Assembly: GCA_030530215.1 (NCBI GenBank)
Contig: JAUMVJ010000005.1
Span: forward strand, 24,016 to 88,015
Direction of reading: 5' to 3'
Length of the DNA stretch: 64,000 nucleotides
Source: Coriobacteriia bacterium
GTDB lineage: Bacteria > Actinomycetota > Coriobacteriia > Coriobacteriales > Eggerthellaceae
In this document: positions 53,187 to 61,900 of the stretch, in pieces
Position numbering within the stretch: position 1 is the first letter of the stretch
Layout: every line of letters starts with the position of its first letter
Notes under the pieces: generated by a model
Database searches by the model: none
The model's input: the letters and a program-made list of their open reading frames with translations, nothing else
Told to the model about the DNA's origin: nothing
Made by a program: the position numbers and the translations under genes

Positions 53187-54887
53187 TTAGGCCGGAAGGA
53201 TGAAGTTGAGCACCGAGCTGTAAAGGAAGATGAGCACGCACAGCGCCGCGAGCATGGTGAGCGACCAGGGGAGCAGCTTCTTGAACAGCGTGGACTCGGT
53301 TTCGCCGGTGGCCACAGCCGCAATCGCAAGCGACTGGGGCGAGATCATCTTGCCAACGACGCCGCCCATGGTGTTGGACGCCAGGAAGAGCTCGGGGTCC
53401 ACGCCGGCCAGCGATGCGTTGGCCTTGGCAGCCTCGGCTTGCAAGCTCGAGAACAGGGCGTTTGCGGAGGTGTCGGAGCCGGTGACTGCGGTGCCGATCC
53501 AGCCCAGGATGGGCGAGAGCAGGGCAAACAGCGGGCCGGTGCCGGCAAGGAACTGGCCGATTGCGATGGTCTGGCCGCTGAAGTTCATGACGTAGGCCAG
53601 CGCCAAAACGCAGCCGATGGTCAGGATGGTGAACTTCATCTTCCAGCAAGTCTTGAACAGCTCGGCGATCGCGCTGCCGAAGTTCAGCTTGAACTGGCCC
53701 TTGCCGTTGAAGATGGAGTAGAGGGCAGCCACGATGATGCCGCCGATCAAGATGATGGAGCCGCAGTTGGACAACCAGTTGAAGGTGAAGGTGGTACCGG
53801 GGTTGTTGCCCAGGTAGTTAAGCACGAGCGACTGAACCGTGCCGTCGGCGGCAACGGTGGTAAGGCCCGGCCAGGGAATCTTGATGTCGGTGAGCGCCAG
53901 GGGTGCTGCTGCGACGGTCTTGGCCAGGGCGAACAGAATCACGATCACGGCGTAAGGCATCAGGCACATCCAAGTGCGAACCGGGGTGAGCTCGTGCTCG
54001 GCGGCTTCGTCGCGGGGGCCAAGGCCGAAGCGCTTACGAGCCTCGTCGACGTTCTTGGGCTTCCAGAAGCGCATGAACACGACGGTGACGCCGAAGGAAA
54101 CGAGCGAGGCCACGATGTCGGTGAGCTCGTAGGCAAAGTGGTTGGAAACGAGCCACTGGACAAAGCCGAAGGAGATGCCCACCACGAGCGCGGGCAGCCA
54201 GCAGTCCTTGACACCCTTCTTGCCGTCAAGGATGGCGACGACCAGCATGGGAACGATGAAGGCGAACAGTGGGGCGATGTAGCCGACGATCTGGGCAACG
54301 TGCACGGCGGTGGCGGCAGCGCCATCGGCGCCGGGCGCCATGTTACCTGCGGTGGTGATGGGGATCGCAACAGCGCCGTAGGCTACGGGCGCGGTGTTGG
54401 CGATGAGGACGGCCATGGCGGCGCGCAGGGGAGGAACGCCGAGCGCGAGCACCATGGTTGCGGTGATGGCGATGGGTGCGCCGAAGCCGGCGAGCGATTC
54501 AAGCAGCGCGCCGAAGCAGAAGGCAATCAGGACGGCCTGGATGCGGACGTCGCCACCGCCGATAGAGTCGAAGAGTTTGCGCAGGTCGTCGGAGCGGCCG
54601 GCGTTAACGGTGACTTCGTAGAACCAAACGGCTGCGATGATGATGAAGCAGACGGGGAACACGCCGTAGGCAGCGCCTTGCGTGGCGCTGAGGAAGGTCA
54701 GGTCGACGGGCATGTTGAATCCGAAGATCGCGACGGCGATGGCAATCGCCAGCGAGATGATGGCGGATACGTGCGCCTTGAGCTTCACGCCTACCAGGCA
54801 GATGAAGAACGAGAGCAGCGGGAGGCAGGCGACGGCAGCAGATGCCGCAAGGCTTCCTCCAACGGGATCGATAGTAGCTTGGAACAT
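53187..54887 (-). CDS. lctP: L-lactate permease
   Basis: 566 residues from the ATG at 54887 (MFQATIDPVGG), preceded by GAAGGAG; the longer frame to 55004 lacks a site. Twelve to fourteen membrane helices of the LctP/LldP family: GALLESLAGFGAPIAITATM, PVAYGAVAIPITTAGN, GTAVTGSDTSANALFSSLQ and SNTMGGVVGKMISPQSLAIA are characteristic. Proton-coupled uptake of L- and D-lactate and glycolate. It feeds LutABC and the D-lactate dehydrogenase, and stands alone between terminator and divergent tsaC. Confidence 0.95.
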   Translation of the reverse strand: MFQATIDPVGGSLAASAAVACLPLLSFFICLVGVKLKAHVSAIISLAIAIAVAIFGFNMPVDLTFLSATQGAAYGVFPVCFIIIAAVWFYEVTVNAGRSDDLRKLFDSIGGGDVRIQAVLIAFCFGALLESLAGFGAPIAITATMVLALGVPPLRAAMAVLIANTAPVAYGAVAIPITTAGNMAPGADGAAATAVHVAQIVGYIAPLFAFIVPMLVVAILDGKKGVKDCWLPALVVGISFGFVQWLVSNHFAYELTDIVASLVSFGVTVVFMRFWKPKNVDEARKRFGLGPRDEAAEHELTPVRTWMCLMPYAVIVILFALAKTVAAAPLALTDIKIPWPGLTTVAADGTVQSLVLNYLGNNPGTTFTFNWLSNCGSIILIGGIIVAALYSIFNGKGQFKLNFGSAIAELFKTCWKMKFTILTIGCVLALAYVMNFSGQTIAIGQFLAGTGPLFALLSPILGWIGTAVTGSDTSANALFSSLQAEAAKANASLAGVDPELFLASNTMGGVVGKMISPQSLAIAAVATGETESTLFKKLLPWSLTMLAALCVLIFLYSSVLNFILPA

Positions 54888-55077
54888 GGAAACTCCTTCA
54901 ATCGATGCCGGGTTTCGCGCGTTTACAAAACCCAGCAAGGTCTGCGGGGCATGATATAGAGCAAACCCGCTAGCGCATTTCCTTTTCGTCTTTATTTCAG
55001 GCAAGCGGACGATTTTGTGGGGGTGATAGAATAGAAAGTCCTACAAAAACGCAGTTCGTCTAAGGCACGTGATTTCA

Positions 55078-55689
55078 ATGACATTTGCCGCTGGTTCGCC
55101 CGCTCATGCGCAAGAGGCGCTGGATGCCCTGAAGCAGGGCAAGCCCGTGATCTTCCCCACAGACACTATCTATGGCCTGGGGGTTTCCGTTCGTGATGCT
55201 AAGAGCCCCGAGGTTCTTTACGAGCTTAAGGCGCGCCCTAAGCGCAAGCCTGTTGCTTGGCTGGTGTCCGGCGTCGACGCCCTTAACACTTATGGCGTTA
55301 ACGTGCCCGAGTTCGCTCAGGCGCTCGCACGCACCTTCTGGCCTGGGCCGCTGACCATCATCGTCGAGGCGAGCGATAAGGTCCCCGAGGCCTTCCGTTC
55401 CGACGAGGGCACCATCGGTCTGCGCTGCCCTAAGGGCGACTTCGCCCTTTCCTTAATAGGCGAACTGGGCTGCCCCATTGCAACCACTTCGGCCAATCCT
55501 TCCGGTCATAAAGCCCCCAAGTTCGCCGAGGGCCTGGACGAGGGTCTGTGCTCCAAGGTTGCCGCCGTGGTAACCGACGACGAGGAGAAGTCGGGCATCG
55601 CCTCGACCATCGTTGATTGCACAAGCGGCTGCCCGGTGCTCACGCGCGAGGGCTCCATTTCGATCGAGGAGATTCGCGCCCGTTCCTAG
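55078..55689 (+). CDS. tsaC: Threonylcarbamoyl-AMP synthase (Sua5/YciO/YrdC)
   Basis: 203 residues from the ATG at 55078; a GTG at 55069 is in frame but sits three bases from the AAGG. Makes threonylcarbamoyl-AMP for t6A37 in ANN-decoding tRNAs. Family motifs: PTDTIYGLGV, ARPKRKPVAWLV, FWPGPLTIIVEA, IGLRCPKGDF and PIATTSANPSGHKAP. The usual KxR..K(R/K) set is recognisable. Confidence 0.93.
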   Translation: MTFAAGSPAHAQEALDALKQGKPVIFPTDTIYGLGVSVRDAKSPEVLYELKARPKRKPVAWLVSGVDALNTYGVNVPEFAQALARTFWPGPLTIIVEASDKVPEAFRSDEGTIGLRCPKGDFALSLIGELGCPIATTSANPSGHKAPKFAEGLDEGLCSKVAAVVTDDEEKSGIASTIVDCTSGCPVLTREGSISIEEIRARS

Positions 55690-55834
55690 GCCGGCTCGTG
55701 CGCAAACGAGCCTGCTTGTTGCTGGGCTCGTCCGCTGCGTGGGCGCTTGCTCTCACGCTTGGCGCCCGCTTGCCCGTTCGCAAGCTCGCGCTCGTAAATA
55801 AGTTCGCCCGCAAAACACAAGAAAGAGGTAGGCC

Positions 55835-56803
55835 ATGGAGATGACCGCCGTTACTTCAACCGTTGGACGTTTTGAGGGGAGCTTTCCTTCCTCCGACGGG
55901 AAATCCCAGCTCAGAGTTTTAACGTGGGTGCCCCTTGCCGGCGACATCCGCGGGATCGTGCAAATCGTCCATGGCATGGCCGAGCACATCGGCCGCTATG
56001 AAGCCTTTGCCTGCACCCTTGCCGATGCGGGCTTTTTGGTTGTCGGCGAAGATCATATCGGCCACGGGAAAAGCGTCGCGGGCCCTGGAGACCTGGGTCA
56101 TCTTCCCGCAGCATCGGGCGCCGACGCTATGGCCGAGGATGTGTACCGCCTAGGCGCCTATTATCGACGCGCCTATCCAGGCCTGCCTTTCTTCCTGTTT
56201 GGACATTCGATGGGCAGCTTCATCGCTCGCCGCTGCTGCGAGGAGCATGGCGCAGAGCTTACCGGCGCCATCCTGTGCGGCACCGGTCAGGTTGCGCTTC
56301 CCGTTTCCTTGGCAGCCAATGCCCTGTGCCACATGATCGCGCGCACGAAGGGCGAGCGTCATCGTTCCAAGGCCGTCGACAAGTTGGGCGTTGGCAGTTA
56401 CGCCTCTGCGATTGAGGATGCTCAAAGCGAGCTTGATTGGCTGAGCGTGAACCCTGAAAACATTGCTGCCTATAAGGCCGACCCTCTGTGCGGGGCGCGC
56501 TTCAGCGTTGGTGGCTACGCTTCTTTGACCTTGCTTACCGCTGAGGTTGCCACGCGTGCCCATGCTAGCGAAGTACCCAGCGATCTGCCTCTTTTCTTCG
56601 TTTCGGGCGCGATGGACCCGGTTGGTGATTTTGGCGAGGGTGTTCTTCGCGCTTGCGAACTGTATCGCGAGGCGGGCGTGCTCGATTGCACCATGCGCCT
56701 ATATCCGGGCCTGCGCCACGAGATTTTGAACGAAGAGGAACACGAGGAAGTTGAGCAGGACATTCTGGCCTGGATCGAGTCCCATATGCCCAAGGAGGCC
56801 TGA
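55835..56803 (+). CDS. Alpha/beta hydrolase (monoacylglycerol lipase-like)
   Basis: 322 residues. The order of motifs is that of serine aminopeptidase S33/monoglyceride lipases: IVQIVHGMAEHIGRY (oxyanion loop), GHGKS, nucleophile elbow FGHSMGSFIARR (Ser near 122), acid in SGAMDPVGD and the catalytic His in GLRHEILNE. The stop overlaps the glpK start by one base (TGATG), so a lipase that frees glycerol from glycerides is co-expressed with glycerol kinase. Confidence 0.88.
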   Translation: MEMTAVTSTVGRFEGSFPSSDGKSQLRVLTWVPLAGDIRGIVQIVHGMAEHIGRYEAFACTLADAGFLVVGEDHIGHGKSVAGPGDLGHLPAASGADAMAEDVYRLGAYYRRAYPGLPFFLFGHSMGSFIARRCCEEHGAELTGAILCGTGQVALPVSLAANALCHMIARTKGERHRSKAVDKLGVGSYASAIEDAQSELDWLSVNPENIAAYKADPLCGARFSVGGYASLTLLTAEVATRAHASEVPSDLPLFFVSGAMDPVGDFGEGVLRACELYREAGVLDCTMRLYPGLRHEILNEEEHEEVEQDILAWIESHMPKEA

Positions 56804-58296
56804 TGAGTCGTTTTGTCGTTGCGCTTGACCAGGGGACAACCTCTTCGCGAGCGGTGCTGGTTAATAGGCAGGGCAAGATCGTCGAGGTGGCGCAAAGCCC
56901 CTTCGCCCAGCATTTTCCCAAGCCCGGTTGGGTCGAGCACGACCCCAAAGAAATTCTGGCTAGCCAGCTCAAGGTTTTAACCGAGCTTCTGGTTGAGCAG
57001 GGCATCACCGTCGACGATCTGGACTCTATTGGTATCACTAATCAACGCGAGACCACGGTGGTCTGGGACAAGCACACTGGCGAACCAGTGCATAACGCCA
57101 TCGTGTGGCAGTGCCGTCGCACGGCCGATTTGGTGGAGCGTGTTTGCGCGGGCGATGGGGTGGCCAAGCGCATAAGCGAGATAACGGGTTTGATTCCCGA
57201 TGCCTATTATTCGGCAAGCAAGATCGAGTGGATATTGGAGAGCGTCCCGGGCGCGCGCGAGCGCGCGGAGGCGGGCGATTTGCTGTTCGGTACGGTGGAC
57301 ACCTGGCTTATTTGGAATCTCACCCAGGGCGAGGTTCACGCTACCGACCCAACCAACGCCAGCCGCACGATGCTCTTCGATATCGTGCGGGGCGAGTGGA
57401 GCCCTTGGCTGTGCGAGCTGTTCGGCATTCCTCAGAGCATGCTGCCGGAGGTGCGTCCCTCGTCGGGCGAGTTCGGCCAGGTTAACCACCCAGTGATCAA
57501 GGGCAATGTTCCCATCTGCGGCGTTGCCGGCGACCAGCAGTCCGCCTTGTTCGGCCAATGCTGCTTCGACGCTGGCAATGCTAAGGCCACTTTCGGTACC
57601 GGGTGCTTCCTTCTTATGAACACGGGCGCTAAACCGTGCTTTTCGAAGGCGGGCTTGGCCTGTACGGTGGCAGCCTCGGCGCCGGGGGCGGGCCATCTCG
57701 AGTACGCGCTTGAGGGAAGCGTCTTCATGGCGGGCGCGCTGATGCAATGGCTGCGCGATGGCCTGGGCGTTTTGGACGATGTGGCCGATTCCGAATCCCT
57801 GGCAACGAGCGTCGAGGATTCGGCCGGGGTGTATGTGGTGCCGGCCTTCACCGGCTTGGGCGCACCTTACTGGGACGCCAACGCGCGCGGCGCCATCTAC
57901 GGCTTGACGCGCGGGGCCACCAAAGCGCACCTGGTTCGCGCCTGCCTTGAGGCGCAGGCCTACCAGGTGAACGATGTTTTATGCGCCATGCAGAAGGATT
58001 CCGGCATCACGGTGAATCCGCTCAACGTCGATGGCGGAGCTTGTCGCAACGACTTTATCTGCCAAAGCTGCGCCGACATCTTGGACACGACGATCGTGCG
58101 CCCTTCGAATGTGGAGTCCACCGCGATGGGTGCAGCCTACCTGGCGGGACTCTCTACGGGCTTCTGGAAGAACGTCGACGAAATCAAGGCGATGCGTCAC
58201 ATCGACCGCGTTTTTGAGCCCGATATGGACTATTTCGCACGAAAAGAGGCTATCGACGGCTGGAAACAGGCGGTAGAGCGGACGAAAGGCCGCTAA
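56803..58296 (+). CDS. glpK: Glycerol kinase
   Basis: 497 residues, full length. Phosphorylates glycerol with ATP. FGGY-kinase motifs: VALDQGTTSSRAVLVN (phosphate loop), GITNQRETTVVWDK, NAIVWQCRRT, GVAGDQQSALFGQ and VDGGACRNDFICQ. AAGGAGG within the end of the upstream lipase gene drives translation. No glycerol facilitator or dehydrogenase is in the window. Confidence 0.97.
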   Translation: MSRFVVALDQGTTSSRAVLVNRQGKIVEVAQSPFAQHFPKPGWVEHDPKEILASQLKVLTELLVEQGITVDDLDSIGITNQRETTVVWDKHTGEPVHNAIVWQCRRTADLVERVCAGDGVAKRISEITGLIPDAYYSASKIEWILESVPGARERAEAGDLLFGTVDTWLIWNLTQGEVHATDPTNASRTMLFDIVRGEWSPWLCELFGIPQSMLPEVRPSSGEFGQVNHPVIKGNVPICGVAGDQQSALFGQCCFDAGNAKATFGTGCFLLMNTGAKPCFSKAGLACTVAASAPGAGHLEYALEGSVFMAGALMQWLRDGLGVLDDVADSESLATSVEDSAGVYVVPAFTGLGAPYWDANARGAIYGLTRGATKAHLVRACLEAQAYQVNDVLCAMQKDSGITVNPLNVDGGACRNDFICQSCADILDTTIVRPSNVESTAMGAAYLAGLSTGFWKNVDEIKAMRHIDRVFEPDMDYFARKEAIDGWKQAVERTKGR

Positions 58297-58371
58297 GGCC
58301 TGCGGTTTCTGGTATAATTCACCCGTTTAGCAAGGCTTCGTGACCAGCGCGAAGTGGGGAAAGGGGACCTC

Positions 58372-58824
58372 ATGATCGTTTCTATTGCTTCCGATCATGC
58401 TGGCTTCGAGCAGAAGCAGCAACTCGTCGAGTCCTTGAAAGACGAGGGCTATCAGGTGGTCGATCAAGGCCCCCAGAGCGACGACCGCGTCGATTATCCC
58501 GATTTCGCCGTGCTCGTGGCAATGGACGTCGCGTCCGGCCGCGCCGACCGTGGCGTGCTTGTGTGCGGCACGGGGGTTGGCATGGCACTTGCGGCCGACA
58601 AGGTTGCAGGCGTGCGTGCGGCGAACATCATCAACGAGCAGTTCGCCGAGCTGTGCCGTCAGCACAACAACGCCAACGTCATCACGCTTTCAGGGCGTTT
58701 TGTTTCCTTCGAAGAGAACAAAAGGATTCTGAGCGCTTTCCTTACCACCGAGTTTGAGGGTGGGCGCCATGCCGATCGCGTGGCGAAAATCGACGCTTTG
58801 GATTCGCGAGGCGCCGGAAAATAA
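58372..58824 (+). CDS. rpiB: Ribose 5-phosphate isomerase B
   Basis: 150 residues from the ATG at 58372 (MIVSIASDHAGFEQK), preceded by AAAGGGGA. Interconverts ribose 5-phosphate and ribulose 5-phosphate. SDHAGFE, DYPDFA, the nucleophile region GVLVCGTGVGMALAADK and VITLSGRF are kept; Cys in CGTGVG is the catalytic base. Confidence 0.95.
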   Translation: MIVSIASDHAGFEQKQQLVESLKDEGYQVVDQGPQSDDRVDYPDFAVLVAMDVASGRADRGVLVCGTGVGMALAADKVAGVRAANIINEQFAELCRQHNNANVITLSGRFVSFEENKRILSAFLTTEFEGGRHADRVAKIDALDSRGAGK

Positions 58825-58840
58825 ACAGTCGAAATCAAAG

Positions 58841-58864
58841 CCTCCGGTTCGTCGGAGGTTTTGT
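58841..58864 (+). terminator. rpiB terminator
   Basis: CCTCCG-GTTCGT-CGGAGG followed by TTTTGTT. Confidence 0.85.
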
Positions 58865-58909
58865 TGAATGGAGAAGCTTCAGGCAAGCTTTACAGTGAAG
58901 GGAGAAAGG

Positions 58910-58939
58910 ATGAGCCGAAAATACGTCACGGGGGGGTAG
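58910..58939 (+). other. Out-of-frame start of the adhesin with seven-G tract
   Basis: AAGGGAGAAAGG with ATG at 58910 opens MSRKYVTGG and stops at TAG because of seven G at 58930-58936. With six G the frame runs straight into the adhesin as MSRKYVTGGSLKAKLLNSMM, giving a proper signal peptide with basic N-region. Confidence 0.8.
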
Positions 58940-58964
58940 CCTCAAAGCAAAACTGCTAAACAGC

Positions 58965-61900
58965 ATGATGGCTGTTGTGCTTGTTTTGGGACTTGCTCCA
59001 ATATCCAATTCATACGCAGCAGCTTCCGATGACGATCAATCGAGCCAGAACATCGAGCAACAGGCGGATTCGAACTCTAAATCCGCTGCCGAGGGCGACA
59101 GCTCCGGCGAGGAGGCCGCAAACGACGGCTCCACGGTTGCAGATAGCGAAAGCTCGGAGCCTTCCAGCTTGTTGAAATCGGATAGCGCCGTTGTCGGCGA
59201 CGATTCAAACGACGATGCGAAGGAGAGCTCTTCCGACGGCAAGGCCGAAGATGCCGCGTCCCAATCCGGTGAATCGGAAAACTCCGTTGATTCAGAGGAC
59301 AATTCCGGCACTTACAACCCTGATGCCGATTTTGTCGACATCAGCAATAACTGCACTGCTGAAGCCGAGTTCTTCAAGGATTCGGAGCATAAGACTCCTT
59401 TAGGCGACACCGCCATTACTTCATCTGAAAAGTTTTATGCTCAGTTGAAGGTGGCTTTTAAAGATAAATATCGCCCGACGCTTTCCAATCCAAACGTTAT
59501 GTATAAGTTCCCGTCCAACATCAAGGTTGCCGAGATGGGCGAAACCGACCTGATGGATGGAACAACGCTTGCTGGCAAGTGGTACATCAAAGATGTCGAA
59601 GAAGGCGGCGTAACTTACAGCGTTGCCTATTTCAAGTACAACGAGTCCTACCTTAACAGCACCGTTACTCATGCCTATGTCAATCTTGATTGCGAGCTGA
59701 ACGGCGTGAATAAAGGTGACGACAACAGCGAGGCCATCACTTTCCCCGGTTCGTCCACGACCGTGACCGTCAACACCAAGGATGGTAGCGTCGACGGCTC
59801 CAAGTTCGGTGGGGACATGAGCCAGCAGTGGAACGGCCCCACTTATGACCAGGCCTCCAACAGTTATACCTGGACTATCAAGGTTTCGCCTTCCGCCTAT
59901 GCGACCGACCTTAAGATCACTGACACCATCGGCAGCAATCTGAGCTTCGTGGAGGATTCCTTCACCCTGGTTGATGCTAAGGGCAATCCCGTTCCCGGTA
60001 CCTGCGAGGCAACCATCGACGGTCAGAACGCAAGCATCTCGCTTGGTGATCTTTCGGCCGGCACCTACTACGTTCAGTACAAGACGACGGTGAACAGCCT
60101 GCCGAGCGCGGATAACACCGAGATCTCCAATGTAAGCAACAAGGCTACGTTCACCTGGGGCTCAAAGAGCGAGAACAAAAAGGATCTTGGCGAGAAGAGC
60201 CCGCAATCCTCTAAGTACTCCATGGTTTCCAAGTCCGCTGACGGCAGCAGCACGCCTTCCGCCATCAAGTGGGTCGTGAAGCTCAACAACGGCAGCATCA
60301 AGGCCGACATGGGCGGCTACAGTTTCAGCGACGAGCTGGGTTCCGACCAAGCCTTCAACACCTCGGTCGGCGTCACGGTTACTGACTCCGACGGCAAGAC
60401 CGTGACGGTGACCGACGCTTCCATGTCGAGCTCCGCTCTCAGCTTCAAGCTTCCCGCCGACGCTGGCGAGAAGGAGTACACGGTCACCTACTACACTCAG
60501 ATGACCAATCAGTCTTCCCTTGAAACCGTCAAGAACACTGCGGTGGTCACTCCTCCCGATTCCGACCATGGCCCAGAGGGCGAAGGAACGGGCACGTTCA
60601 CGCCGAAAGATTCGGGCTCCTATATTGCAAAGAGCTTGACTTCCGACATTGACTCTTCCAGCTATGACGGCAAGGCGTCTTGGAAGTCCGAAATCCTATT
60701 CAGCGATATGGTTTCCTCCACGGATCCAAGCTCGATTGTGTTTACCGACCAGTTCAGTAATCTTCCCAACAACGTGAAGGTGAGCTTGGACGGCGATGTG
60801 ACGCTTAAGATCGACGGCGGCGATGCTCTTGTCGAGGGCACCGACTACTCCATCGATAAGGCAAGCGGCGATCAGTGGGCCAACAACAAGCTCTTCACCA
60901 TCACCTTTAAGAACACCGACACCGTAAAGAACCTTATCGCCAAGAGCGGCGCTAAGGTTGTCGTGACCTACAGCACCCAAACCACCCAGGTTGATGGTGC
61001 GTACCCGGCGGGCAACTACAAGAACAAATCGAGCGTTAAGACCGACAAGAAGAGCGAGATTTCCGACGAGGCTGATTACACCATAGAGAAGGAAGTTACT
61101 CCTCCTGCGGTCATCAAAAACGGCAATAGCTCCTCGTGGGACGCCGAGTACGATTGGGGCGATGGTACCAAGGGCGCTTGGATCACCGACTGGACCGTGT
61201 ATGCGAATCGCACGAGCAAGGACGATGGTTCTGCCGTGATCGACCTTGCAGCCAAGGATGTGACGGTTACCGACACCCTTCCTGCGGACAGCACGGTCGT
61301 TTCCGGCAGCGCCAAATACAAATTGATGGATAAAGGCGGCTATAACGGGTCGGATGAGTCTGCGATCGATCCTACGATCGCAGACGGCGTCACCACCTTC
61401 GTCGTGCCCACCAAGGACGCTAAGTATACGTGGGGCGCTTCCATGGGCACCCAAGTGTCGGTTATTTTGACGTATCAAACCGCCACCAAAGGCTCCCTTG
61501 ATTCCGAGGGGAGCATAACTAACACCGCTCAGGCTGAGTCCGGCAGCTACGAATTCCCTTCGGGCGAAGGTACTGTTTCTTTCGAGAACAAGGCTCTTTC
61601 CAAGACCGGCAGCGCCGTTTCCGGCTCGTCGGCCCGTGAGTACACCATCACGGTGAACGAGAACGCCTACGACCTGGTTTCCGGTTCTGACACGCTTACC
61701 TTGGTTGACGACATCGATTACCGCGGCGAGCTTGCTGCATCCACCATCAGCGTGAAGTCGCCTGACGGCATCGACCTGCTAGCCAGCGGTCAGGCGAGCT
61801 ACGAGCTTTCCAAGGTGGCCAAGGACGGTAACACCCACACGCGCCTCACGATTACGGTGCCCGACTCCATGAAGATCGTCGTCACCTACAGGGTCGTGCC

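Noticed and set aside
51594..54959. Long plus-strand frames opposite glcD and lctP (442 and 639 codons)
   Set aside because: Both are shadows of clearly identified minus-strand genes; their translations are low-complexity and match no family.
58965..58985. ATG-ATG at 58965 as the real start of the adhesin
   Set aside because: There is no ribosome-binding site and the signal peptide would lack its basic N-region; the ATG at 58910 plus a one-base shift explains the sequence better.
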